From: Fodinibius sediminis
GTDB lineage: Bacteria > Bacteroidota > Rhodothermia > Balneolales > Balneolaceae
Length of the DNA stretch: 64,000 nucleotides
Assembly (NCBI RefSeq): GCF_900182555.1
Contig: NZ_FXTH01000001.1
Coordinates: 124,001-188,000 of the forward strand
Direction: 5' to 3'
Part shown: positions 34,232 through 42,425 of the stretch, piece by piece
Numbering within the stretch: the stretch's first letter is position 1
Layout of the letters: the number at the start of each line of letters is the position of its first letter
Translations under genes and position numbers: made by a program
The notes under the pieces: model-generated
Databases searched by the model: none
Seen by the model: the letters and a program-made list of their open reading frames with translations, nothing else
Told to the model about the DNA's origin: nothing

Positions 34232-34857
34232 AATGAATCCAAAGTCAATTTCCATTGGTCAACGGCATGAGGTATGGAATCAGTGGCCATAACCGATGAT
34301 ATACCTCCCACGCCCCAGGCGCCGGCTGTCCGACACTCGACGGCCCGCTTCGGAGTAATGCCCCCTACAGCCAGAGTCGGTATCCCCGCCGCCCCGGCAA
34401 TGTCCTTCAAGGCAGCAAGTCCCTGGGGCGCCCCATATTTTGCTTTCGATGCCGTGTAGAAGACCGGGCCAAACAGCAAAAAATCAGCCCCCTCCCTTTC
34501 TGCCCGCCGGGCGGACTGAAGCGAGTGAACACTGACTCCAACCGACAGCGACGGTTCCAGCTGTTTCACATCCCGGGAACTCATACTTGTCTCACGGCAG
34601 TGCACCCCGTCAGCTCCCACTCCCAGCGCGACATCCACCCGGTCGTTGATAAACAGCTTAGCATTCCACCGGGCGGTTACCTCCCGCAGCTGCTCGGCCA
34701 TGGCAAACAGGGCGCGCCCCCCCAGGTCTTTCTCTCGCAATTGCACGGCTTTGATCCCCTGTCGGCAGGCCGCGGCCACAACATCGGGCAGGGGCCGGGG
34801 CCGGCACTGGCGGCGGTCCGTAATCAGGTAATATCGAAAGTCCAGGCTATTACTCAT
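34228..34857 (-). CDS. tenI: TenI/ThiE-family protein, probable thiazole tautomerase
   Basis: A 209-residue ThiE-like TIM barrel. It keeps [30 protein letters not shown] and [11 protein letters not shown], but the ThiE motif GQDD is CRETS here and the KKD phosphate loop reads [11 protein letters not shown]. This pattern fits TenI, the thiazole tautomerase, better than a second coupling enzyme; a weak ThiE activity cannot be excluded. The start ATG 34857 (MSNSLDF) overlaps the last 8 bases of thiG, and the stop overlaps thiE. Confidence 0.88.
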   Translation of the reverse strand: MSNSLDFRYYLITDRRQCRPRPLPDVVAAACRQGIKAVQLREKDLGGRALFAMAEQLREVTARWNAKLFINDRVDVALGVGADGVHCRETSMSSRDVKQLEPSLSVGVSVHSLQSARRAEREGADFLLFGPVFYTASKAKYGAPQGLAALKDIAGAAGIPTLAVGGITPKRAVECRTAGAWGVGGISSVMATDSIPHAVDQWKLTLDSL

Positions 34858-35638
34858 CAGTCCCCGACACTTCGATCCGTCCCCCCATCGGGCTCGAGGC
34901 ACTGGCATACAGGCGCCGTGGCATCCGTCCCGCCTCAAAAGCAGCGCGCCCGGCTTCTATTGCCTTCCGCATCGCTCCGGCCATCTGCACAGGGTGCCTG
35001 GCCTGTGAAATGGCCGAGTTCATCAAAACCGCATCCATCCCCAGCTCCATGGCAATTGCAGCATCGGATGCCGTTCCAACCCCGGCATCCACAATAACCG
35101 GCACATCAACCTGCTCGCGGATAATGCGAAGATTATACGGGTTCCGGATGCCCATGCCGGAACCGATGGGGGCCCCAAGGGGCATGACGGCAGCACAACC
35201 CATATCCGAAAGCTTACGACAGGTTATGGGATCATCATTGGTGTAGGGCAAGACGATAAAATCATCCAGCAGAAGCTGTTCTGCAGCTTTCAGAAGCTCC
35301 GGGACATCGGGAAACAGTGTTTCATCATCACCGATAACCTCCAGCTTGATCCAGTTTGTACCGAGGGCCTCCCGGGCAAGGCGTGCTGTTGTCACCGCCT
35401 CCTTGGCCGTATAGCAGCCCGCGGTGTTGGGGAGCAGGAAAAAATTATCCTCCTTCAGGTAGCTCAGGATATCTTCCCCGTCCTTTCCGGTCAGGTTGGC
35501 CCTGCGAATAGCCACCGTTACCATTTCTGCCCCGCTGGCCCGCAGCGAATCCCGCATGGTCTTTGGATCAGGAAAGCGCGCGCTGCCTACAATCAGGCGT
35601 GAAGTAAATGCTTGGTCTGCTATCGTTAATGCACTCAT
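34850..35638 (-). CDS. thiG: Thiazole synthase ThiG
   Basis: ThiG joins deoxyxylulose phosphate, dehydroglycine and ThiS-thiocarboxylate to make the thiazole ring. The 262 residues show the family start ([19 protein letters not shown]), the Schiff-base lysine K98 in [18 protein letters not shown] (71-78) and the phosphate-binding [11 protein letters not shown] near 191-201. It lies 27 bases downstream of thiS and overlaps the tenI-like gene by 8 bases. Confidence 0.97.
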   Translation of the reverse strand: MSALTIADQAFTSRLIVGSARFPDPKTMRDSLRASGAEMVTVAIRRANLTGKDGEDILSYLKEDNFFLLPNTAGCYTAKEAVTTARLAREALGTNWIKLEVIGDDETLFPDVPELLKAAEQLLLDDFIVLPYTNDDPITCRKLSDMGCAAVMPLGAPIGSGMGIRNPYNLRIIREQVDVPVIVDAGVGTASDAAIAMELGMDAVLMNSAISQARHPVQMAGAMRKAIEAGRAAFEAGRMPRRLYASASSPMGGRIEVSGTDE

Positions 35639-35665
35639 AATAGTATGCTTAGCTTAAGGTGAATA

Positions 35666-35869
35666 TTATCCTCCCTGTGTGGCCCGGATGATCTCTATAT
35701 GATCATCGCTGTTCAGCTGATAGCTGTTCCACTGGTCCCGGGTGATTACCGTATCATTGACAGCAACGGCAATGCCCTTCTCTGAACCGCTCATGTCAAA
35801 CTTCTGAAGCAGTGTACTCAAGGTTTCTGTATCCGTTTCGACCTCTTCTCCATTTATCGTCAATTTCAT
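35666..35869 (-). CDS. thiS: Sulfur carrier protein ThiS
   Basis: A 67-residue ubiquitin-fold protein ending in the Gly-Gly that becomes the thiocarboxylate (ATQGG). MKLTINGEEVE and TLSTLLQKFDM are typical. ThiS gets sulfur via adenylation by ThiF and hands it to ThiG; thiF is not in the window. It lies directly between thiO and thiG on the same strand. Confidence 0.95.
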   Translation of the reverse strand: MKLTINGEEVETDTETLSTLLQKFDMSGSEKGIAVAVNDTVITRDQWNSYQLNSDDHIEIIRATQGG

Positions 35870-35890
35870 AATGATCTCCTTTTAACGTTG

Positions 35891-37000
35891 TCAATTATTA
35901 AAACGCTGGGGACGAAAGGGATTCAACAGCTCCGACCCGTCCTCATTCAATATCTCCTCAACCATCGCATATATTGTCACCGGTGCCATCAAGATACCGT
36001 GACGGTAGTGGCCGGTAGCATAATATAACCCATTAATATCGGATTCCCCCAGGACCGGCCGATGATCCCGGCTCGCAGGACGAAGGCCGGCCATGACTTC
36101 CACAAATGGAAGATCAAAAATCGAGGGCACCATCTCCCAGCCGTGTTCCAGCAATTCTTTTTGTCCCCCGGCCGTGGGACGGGTGTCAAATCCTTTCTCT
36201 TCCGAGGTCGCCCCCAGGCGAATCGTACCGTCCTCCTTGGGCACCATGTACATTCGCGGGGAGCGTACGGTCCCCTTCAGCGGGCAATCATCGGTCTTTT
36301 CCAGCGTGATAATCTGACCTTTTACCGGGCGCACCGGAGGGCGGATCGGCCCGGGGATCCCGCCAATCTGCTGCGACCAGCAGCCGGCAGCCAAGACCAC
36401 ATTGTCAAATTCAAACGCTTCCTTTCCCGTTCTCAGGCCCGTTATCATCGACCCATCCACCTGTACCTTCCGGACCGCAGTATGTTCTTTCAGAACACCT
36501 CCCGCCCCTTCAAAGGCCTCCTTCATCTTGTGAAGGAGTTTCCGGTTGTCAACCTGGGCATCCTCGGGCAGCCACAGGGCTGATACCACATTCGGGGACA
36601 GCAGGGGTTCCCGCTCCCGTGCTTCCGTACCGGTAAGAAGTTCCACACTTAAGTTCAGCTCCCTGCGAAAATCATACAGCCGCTTCAGATACTCCGTATC
36701 GTCCCGGTCTATACCTGCCATCATCGTTCCACACTGGTCAAACACAGGTGCTTCCTCCACCTGTTCCGACAGTTCATCCAACAACTGCGGATACAAGTGC
36801 AGGCTCTTCCGGCTAAATTCCATCAGGGGCACTTCTTCAAACCCCACTTCGGCATAGGGCGCCAGCATGCCCGCAGCGGCTCTGCTTGCCCCTTCTCCAA
36901 TTGTATCCCGCTCGAAGAGGGTGACGTCCTGCCCCCTGCGTACCAGCTGCCAGCCGATGCCGAGCCCAATAATGCCCCCGCCAATAATGCCTATATTCAT
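35891..37000 (-). CDS. thiO: Glycine oxidase ThiO
   Basis: A FAD enzyme that oxidises glycine to the dehydroglycine used by ThiG; this aerobic route stands in place of ThiH. The 369 residues start with the dinucleotide motif MNIGIIGGGIIGLGIGWQL (GGGIIG) and have the GEGASRAAAGMLAPY motif (39-53) and the C-terminal GLRPASRDHRPVLGES (about 305-320), as in ThiO. It lies between tenA and thiS in the thiamine operon. Confidence 0.94.
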   Translation of the reverse strand: MNIGIIGGGIIGLGIGWQLVRRGQDVTLFERDTIGEGASRAAAGMLAPYAEVGFEEVPLMEFSRKSLHLYPQLLDELSEQVEEAPVFDQCGTMMAGIDRDDTEYLKRLYDFRRELNLSVELLTGTEAREREPLLSPNVVSALWLPEDAQVDNRKLLHKMKEAFEGAGGVLKEHTAVRKVQVDGSMITGLRTGKEAFEFDNVVLAAGCWSQQIGGIPGPIRPPVRPVKGQIITLEKTDDCPLKGTVRSPRMYMVPKEDGTIRLGATSEEKGFDTRPTAGGQKELLEHGWEMVPSIFDLPFVEVMAGLRPASRDHRPVLGESDINGLYYATGHYRHGILMAPVTIYAMVEEILNEDGSELLNPFRPQRFNN

Positions 37001-37046
37001 ATTCTGTCCCCTCTATATGCTGTTAATAATCCTTCCATTCCAAACC

Positions 37047-37721
37047 TCAGCCTTTAAAATTATAGGCTTCACGAAGCGGCCATTGTTCCTGTTCATACGC
37101 ACTCTTCCAGAACATCCATTCCAGTTCCGTCGACTTCACAAACGCATCCGACATTTGCTCCCTCCTGTACTCGGGCTCCTGTTCTGCAACAGCATTGGTA
37201 ATGCTTATAGCCTCATTGACCCCCTCGTTGAAATCTTCCCCCGCATAGGTATTGATCCAGTCGCTGTAGGGATTGTGCTTAGAAGCCTGTTTATAAATTT
37301 CCAATCCCACTTCACGGTATATCCAGAAGCAGGGGAGCAGGGCTGCGATGGAGATGACGTTGTCTTTTGTTGTAGCCGTGGATAGCAGGAAATTTGTATA
37401 GGCAAAGCAGGAAGGTGATTTTTCGGCGTCCATTGCCACCCCGTATTCCCTGTAATATTCTTCATGCAGCTGTCCCTCCACCACGGCTACATCCGCGGCA
37501 AAACGGAAAAAACTATTCATATGATCCGAACCCTGCGACCGTACCCCTGCCAGTGACAGGGCCCGTGAAAAGTCTGCAAGATAAAGCGTATCCTGTTTCA
37601 GATAGAATAAGAACACCTCCTCCGGCAGGATCCCGGCTGTGAGTTCCGTAATGAACGGCAGCTCCAGTATGGCCTTGTAAATAGGTTCAATTTCCTTCCA
37701 AAGTTGATCTGTGAATTTCAT
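37047..37721 (-). CDS. tenA: TenA aminopyrimidine aminohydrolase (thiaminase II)
   Basis: A 224-residue helical protein. TenA hydrolyses aminomethyl-HMP from thiamine breakdown and feeds it to the pyrimidine branch. The start is MKFTDQLW at 37721. Motifs are YLADFSRAL near 48, the catalytic Cys in AALLPCFWIYREVG (TenA_C type), the SPSCFAYTNFLL stretch and ELEWMFWKSAY at the C-terminus with the catalytic Glu. It is part of the thiamine operon, between thiD and thiO, consistent with pyrimidine salvage. Confidence 0.94.
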   Translation of the reverse strand: MKFTDQLWKEIEPIYKAILELPFITELTAGILPEEVFLFYLKQDTLYLADFSRALSLAGVRSQGSDHMNSFFRFAADVAVVEGQLHEEYYREYGVAMDAEKSPSCFAYTNFLLSTATTKDNVISIAALLPCFWIYREVGLEIYKQASKHNPYSDWINTYAGEDFNEGVNEAISITNAVAEQEPEYRREQMSDAFVKSTELEWMFWKSAYEQEQWPLREAYNFKG

Positions 37722-37746
37722 CTGTCCCTGTTCTTTTGAATGAATA

Positions 37747-38586
37747 CTAGTCCCAGAATTGATAAAAATGATGCAACGGTCCGCCGCCCTTCCCGATATC
37801 ATACCGGCTGCCGGCTGCTATAGCGCCCGTAATATATGTTTTCGCATTGTCCACCGCCTCCGGCCAGGTTTTCCCCTTGGCTAATCCGGAAGCAATGGCC
37901 GATGAGAGCGTACAACCCGTTCCATGGGTGTTGTCGGTTGCTACCCGTTCCGCCTCGTACCAGTAGATGTCCCTGCCCTGCTCATCAGGCTCCTGCAATA
38001 CCAGGCAGTCCAGGCTCTGCTCATCATCAAAATGGCCTCCTTTAAGCAGCACCGACCCCGAACCGAAGCGCAGCAGAGAGCGAGCGGCCTGTTCCATCTT
38101 CGAACGATTCTCAATTTCGATACCGAGCAGTGTTTCCGCCTCCGGCAGATTCGGGGTTATCATGGCGCTAAGGGGAAAAAGCGTGTGCTTGAGAACTTCT
38201 ACCGCATCATCCTCAATGAGCTTCGCCCCGCTCTGGGACACCATTACCGGATCCAGAACCACCCGTTCAATGTCGTGAAAGCTCAGGCGGTCGGCCACAG
38301 CCTCCATAATCCGCTGATTAAACAGCATCCCGATCTTGACTGCATTCACCCCCAGGTCTTCTACGACCGTGTCGATCTGCAGGGCAACGTATTCGGGCGG
38401 AAGTGCATGGATGCCCCGCACTTCATGGGTATTCTGGGCCGTCAGAGCCGCCAGGGCTGACATTCCGTAACAGCCCATCGCAGAAAATGTTTTCAGGTCG
38501 GCCTGAATGCCGGCTCCTCCTCCACTATCGGAAGTAGCTATGGTCAATACCCGGTGGTATGATCGTTTTTCGGTGCTTGATGACAT
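37747..38586 (-). CDS. thiD: Bifunctional HMP kinase / HMP-phosphate kinase ThiD
   Basis: ThiD phosphorylates hydroxymethylpyrimidine twice to HMP-PP. The 279-residue ribokinase-type protein shows TIATSDSGGGAGIQADLKT (15-33), VVLDPVMVSQSG near 115 and the anion-hole motif NTHGTGCTLSSAIAS near 225-239, characteristic of ThiD. It is 4 bases downstream of thiL, so the two are strongly linked. Confidence 0.97.
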   Translation of the reverse strand: MSSSTEKRSYHRVLTIATSDSGGGAGIQADLKTFSAMGCYGMSALAALTAQNTHEVRGIHALPPEYVALQIDTVVEDLGVNAVKIGMLFNQRIMEAVADRLSFHDIERVVLDPVMVSQSGAKLIEDDAVEVLKHTLFPLSAMITPNLPEAETLLGIEIENRSKMEQAARSLLRFGSGSVLLKGGHFDDEQSLDCLVLQEPDEQGRDIYWYEAERVATDNTHGTGCTLSSAIASGLAKGKTWPEAVDNAKTYITGAIAAGSRYDIGKGGGPLHHFYQFWD

Positions 38587-38589
38587 ATT

Positions 38590-39633
38590 CTATGGTTGAT
38601 TAAAATGTTTGAATTCCTGCCGGCGGATCTGTACCCGCTCCCCGTTGTGAAAGGTATAAAGGCCCGGGGGACCTGAAGCGACGGAACCAATGACATGCAG
38701 CGGCCGGCCGAACCGTTCTTCAAACCGGCGGGCCAGCCGATCATAATGCCTGCCGGCTACCGTCAAAAGAAGGCAATAGTCTTCACCCCCTGCCGCTGCC
38801 AGCTCCCGGACCTCTTCCGGGCTGCCGTAAATACGGCCGAAAGCCTCGAATGCCGGGGACAAGGGGAGCTTATCCAGTGCAATATTGATACCGCACTGGC
38901 TCTGCCGGCTCAGGTGGCGGGCATCGCTGAGCAGCCCGTCGGAAAGGTCTATCATGGCATGTACCGAAGACTGTTGTCCCAGCCAGCGGCCGGCATGCAT
39001 TTCGGGACGGGGACGGCAATGCCGGCCGGCCAGGTACCTGCGGTGAGCCTGGGATAACGACTGGAATTTACGGGAATGTGCCAGCAATGACAGTCCCGCA
39101 GCTGAATCACCCAGCGGGCCCGTCACACACAGCCGGTCGCCGGGCTGTGCCTGGCTTCTCAGTTTCAGGTGCTCGGATTTCACATGGCCGATTATCATTA
39201 CAGAAACCACAACATCGTGCTCAGACCGGGTCGTGTCACCGCCAAGAAGCGGAATATCGTATTCCCCTGCCCGTTCCAGCAGCCCGTCCCGAAAACTGTC
39301 AAGCCAGTCCACCCGCAGCTTTCCGGGCAGTGCCAGCGAAAGGAAAAAGTGATCGGGCCAGCCCCCCATGGCTGCGATATCGGGAAGATTGACCGACAGT
39401 GCCTTGTGGCCCAGGTCTTCAGGATCGATGGTTTTTCTTTTGAAATGAACTCCCTCTATAAGCAAATCAGTGCTGATCAGCTGTTTTTGCCCCTGCACAC
39501 CCGGCACGACGGCACAATCGTCGCCGATGCCAAGAGTATCCTCGGGCAGAACAGCATCCGCAAAACGGCGGATAATCTGCTCTTCGCCCAGATCAGCTAT
39601 GGTTTTGGGAGGTTGTGGTGACGAATCAGCCAT
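38590..39633 (-). CDS. thiL: Thiamine-monophosphate kinase ThiL
   Basis: ThiL phosphorylates thiamine phosphate to the active diphosphate. The 347 residues carry the typical GIGDDCAVV (35-43), an ISTDLLIEGVHF (53-64) metal region, LGGDTTRSEHDVVVSV and the SDGLLSDARHL (about 225-235) ATP/Mg sites. It is the first gene of the thiamine operon, 57 bases after the TPP riboswitch. A start at 39633 fits (MADSSPQ). Confidence 0.96.
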   Translation of the reverse strand: MADSSPQPPKTIADLGEEQIIRRFADAVLPEDTLGIGDDCAVVPGVQGQKQLISTDLLIEGVHFKRKTIDPEDLGHKALSVNLPDIAAMGGWPDHFFLSLALPGKLRVDWLDSFRDGLLERAGEYDIPLLGGDTTRSEHDVVVSVMIIGHVKSEHLKLRSQAQPGDRLCVTGPLGDSAAGLSLLAHSRKFQSLSQAHRRYLAGRHCRPRPEMHAGRWLGQQSSVHAMIDLSDGLLSDARHLSRQSQCGINIALDKLPLSPAFEAFGRIYGSPEEVRELAAAGGEDYCLLLTVAGRHYDRLARRFEERFGRPLHVIGSVASGPPGLYTFHNGERVQIRRQEFKHFNQP

Positions 39634-39690
39634 ACTATTGGTTATGCTGCTCGCCGCCGGAGAGGCAGGGGAAAATCTATACCGGTAGAT

Positions 39691-39775
39691 TTGTCGTTTC
39701 CCTACGCTGGTTTTAGCCAGATCAGGTAGTCAGGATGTTATCTCAGCCACGATACTGCAGCACTCCTAACGACAA
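39691..39775 (-). promoter_or_regulatory. TPP riboswitch (THI element)
   Basis: On the reverse strand the P1 stem TTGTCGTT/AACGACAA (8 bp, 39775-39768 with 39698-39691) encloses the conserved TPP-sensor core: AGGAGTGC, then GGCTGAGA, then ACCTGATCTGG, then CCAGCGTAGGGAA. All match the THI-box consensus closely. It sits 57 bases before thiL and should shut the thiL-thiD-tenA-thiO-thiS-thiG-tenI-thiE operon when TPP is high. Between them ATCTA/TAGAT can form a small hairpin, but no T-run, so control of translation initiation is more likely than termination (inference). Confidence 0.96.
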
Positions 39776-39845
39776 GCAATAAATTATTTGTTTAAAACCA
39801 AGCTATCCTTTTATCCCATTCTTTGCAACCACTGTTTACAAATCA

Positions 39846-39859
39846 GCCTGCCCGCAGGC
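39846..39859 (-). terminator. Small hairpin downstream of the DsbA-like gene
   Basis: GCCTGC and GCAGGC form a 5-6-bp stem 57 bases after the DsbA-like stop on the reverse strand, followed by TGATTTGT. It is a weak candidate terminator ahead of the riboswitch promoter; the AT-rich stretch near 39776-39800 probably carries that promoter. Confidence 0.3.
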
Positions 39860-39915
39860 AACCCGGGCTTCTCGTCCCAGCCCCGCGGTACAGCAAAATT
39901 ATATTCTGAAAGCCA

Positions 39916-40518
39916 TCAGCCCTGCTGTTGCTCCAGGTGCTTCTGGATGATAGCTTCAAATTCCTCGTAGCTCTTGGGAAGCGGGTCCACCTTTTCTCCC
40001 TCAATGAAGAAGGTCGGCGTGGAATTCACCCCCTTGCTTACGCCTTCCTGCCGCTGTTGCATAACGGCCTCCTGGGTTTCAGCGGCATTCAATTCATCGG
40101 TAAACTGGTTCATATCCAGCCCGATTTCACGCGCATAGTTCACAATAGCCATCGCCGGGTTGGAAGATCGGGACCACTGTTCCTGGTTTTCGAAGAGCAT
40201 CGAGTGCATTTCATAAAATTTGCCCTGGTTTCTGGCAGCCTCTGCCGCCCGGGCCGCAAGGGCTGCATAACGGTGACTGTTGAGCGGGAAATAGCGCATC
40301 CGGAACTCAATATCATCCCCCATATTCTGCTTTAACCGTTCCACAATGGGATGAAAATAACCGCAGGCCGGACACTGGTAATCGCTGTATTCCGTAATAA
40401 TCAGCTTGTCGGAATCAGCCGAGGCGGATGACTGGGCCTCAGTATCAGAATTCTGGCAGCTTATCAAAAAGAGTGTAGCCAGTGCCATCAAAAGTATATT
40501 CTTGCTTCTTAAAATCAT
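39916..40518 (-). CDS. DsbA-family thiol oxidoreductase, lipoprotein
   Basis: A 200-residue protein with a lipoprotein signal (LFLISC, C21) and a thioredoxin fold with the CPAC active site at 49-52 (SDYQCPACGYFHP). The inserted helical domain and the GVNSTPTFFIEG cis-Pro loop near 165-176 place it in the DsbA/DSBA_thioredoxin_4 family. It would act on disulfides in the periplasm from a membrane anchor; DsbB-type partners are not visible. It follows the M28 peptidase on the same strand after 167 bases. Confidence 0.93.
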   Translation of the reverse strand: MILRSKNILLMALATLFLISCQNSDTEAQSSASADSDKLIITEYSDYQCPACGYFHPIVERLKQNMGDDIEFRMRYFPLNSHRYAALAARAAEAARNQGKFYEMHSMLFENQEQWSRSSNPAMAIVNYAREIGLDMNQFTDELNAAETQEAVMQQRQEGVSKGVNSTPTFFIEGEKVDPLPKSYEEFEAIIQKHLEQQQG

Positions 40519-40685
40519 GATGCTAAAAATGCTTGTTTTAATTTACCTGCTAATATAAACCCGTTTCCGACAATAGAAAAACCAGGCGCACGATACTCCC
40601 CCTTGCCGGAACCGAAGGGCGAACCCAATGCTGAATTCGGATTAATATAGCTTTTTGTACGTAAAAGAGTAAACGATTCTTGCCT

Positions 40686-42350
40686 TTAATCCGCAGCTGA
40701 ATCCGCCTGCTCGATCATCTCCAGCCGCTTCTGCTTAAATTCATCCCCCTGCCTCCAGGTCTGCATCCGCTCCGCGTTGATCATCCGGTAGCCAGCCTGG
40801 AAAAACAGGCGCACGTCACGCACCATGCCACTGAGGTCCCAGTAGTTGTTCACCTCGTCGTTGACCGTATGGTAGTTGGCATTCTGCAGGCTGTCCACCG
40901 TGGCTGCATAATCGGACGGCTTGTCAACATATTGCGTGCCGGCATTGGGAAAAATAGCGGGAATGCCCTGCTTGGCCAGGGCAAAATGGTCGGACCGGTA
41001 AAAATAGCCGCGATCGGGATGGGGATCGGCTTTCACCTCCACCCCCTGCTCGGCTGCCACTTCTTCTATCACGTCGCTCACGCTGTTGCGGCCATAGCCC
41101 ACCAGCACGATATCGCTGGTTTTGCCATAGACATTCATGCCATCCAGGTTGATATTCGCCGTGACCCTGCCCGGGGACACCGTGGGATGCGCCGCCCAGT
41201 ATTTGGCTCCCAGCAGCCCCACCTCTTCGGCCCCGACAAACAAAAAGAGCAGGCTGCGCTTCAGCTGCGGCTGCAGCTTCTGATAAGAGCGCGCCAGATT
41301 CAGCACCGCACTGACGCCGGCGGCATTATCGAGCGCCCCGTTATTGATGGAATCGCCCTCTACCGGCTTGGTTATCCCAAGATGATCATGGTGAGCCGTA
41401 AACACCGCGTACTCATCCTTGAGTTCATTACTGCTGCCCTCAAGAAGCCCCAGCACATTTTTCGCATTTTTTTCGCGGTAGGTGGCCGAAAGGTCCAGAT
41501 GCATTGACAGCCCCTCCAGGGGCACAGGAGTAAACGAACGATCCTCAGCAGCCTCGAGCTGGCTTTTGAGATCAAGTCCTGCACTTTTAAACAGCTCAGA
41601 ACTTGCCTCTTCGGTCAGCCACCCATTAAACTTCGTGGGTGCACCCTTCATCTCCTCGTTGCCCCGAAGGTAGAACTGTTCCCTGTTCCACCCGTTCGCC
41701 ACAACATTCCATCCATAGCCAGCCGTGGGGGTGGTGTGGATGATAAGTACCCCGGCCGCTCCCATCTCGCGGGCTTTCTCATACTTGTAATCGTAGCGAC
41801 CGTAATACAGGCGCGTATTTCCCTTAAACAGCTCCGGGTCACCGGCGGGATCGCTGTTCTTGACAACCAGCACTTTTCCTTTCACATCCGCCTCCTTGAA
41901 ATCATCCCAGTTCTCCTCGGGAGCCTGGATGCCATAGCCCACATACACCAGCTGGGCGTCTTCGATGGTCACTTCTCCCTCCAGGTTGCTGGGCCAGGCC
42001 ATAAAATCGGCATAGTAATCGAAGGTATGAATGATACGTCCATCTTTGGAGATGGTCAGTCGGGCTTCTTCAGACGTCTTCTGTCCCACCAGCGGAACCT
42101 CCTGCACATAACCTCCATCCGGCATCCCTCCTTTGAGACCATATTTTTTGAGCTGGCTCACCAGATAGTCAACTGTTTTTTCCTCACCGGCCGTACCCGT
42201 ACTGCGTCCCTGGAACTCATCCGAGGACAAGACCTTGATGGGCCTCATCAGGCTTTCTTCTGTTATCGTTTCCGATACTTCCTCAATGGGGGAACGCATG
42301 CACCCCATGATGAGGGCAAGCATCCATAAAACCGGGAAAAAGTTTTTCAT
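40686..42350 (-). CDS. M28 family zinc peptidase, lipoprotein
   Basis: A 554-residue exported metallopeptidase. The lipobox is LIMGC (C17); a PA-type insert near 140-240 precedes the M28 catalytic domain. Ligands are in AHHDHLG (His), NNGALDNAAG (bridging Asp), GAEEVGLLG (catalytic and metal Glu), NLDGMN (Asp) and RSDHFALAK (His). This fits an aminopeptidase-like enzyme for periplasmic peptides. The start is ATG 42350, with AAGGAAGG just before it; a longer start at 42374 is less likely. Confidence 0.94.
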   Translation of the reverse strand: MKNFFPVLWMLALIMGCMRSPIEEVSETITEESLMRPIKVLSSDEFQGRSTGTAGEEKTVDYLVSQLKKYGLKGGMPDGGYVQEVPLVGQKTSEEARLTISKDGRIIHTFDYYADFMAWPSNLEGEVTIEDAQLVYVGYGIQAPEENWDDFKEADVKGKVLVVKNSDPAGDPELFKGNTRLYYGRYDYKYEKAREMGAAGVLIIHTTPTAGYGWNVVANGWNREQFYLRGNEEMKGAPTKFNGWLTEEASSELFKSAGLDLKSQLEAAEDRSFTPVPLEGLSMHLDLSATYREKNAKNVLGLLEGSSNELKDEYAVFTAHHDHLGITKPVEGDSINNGALDNAAGVSAVLNLARSYQKLQPQLKRSLLFLFVGAEEVGLLGAKYWAAHPTVSPGRVTANINLDGMNVYGKTSDIVLVGYGRNSVSDVIEEVAAEQGVEVKADPHPDRGYFYRSDHFALAKQGIPAIFPNAGTQYVDKPSDYAATVDSLQNANYHTVNDEVNNYWDLSGMVRDVRLFFQAGYRMINAERMQTWRQGDEFKQKRLEMIEQADSAAD

Positions 42351-42425
42351 CGCCTTCCTTTTACTGCTGTTCACCTATGATTTTTGTTTTACCTCAAGGT
42401 ACAGGCATTTTGTAGTATTGCCAAG

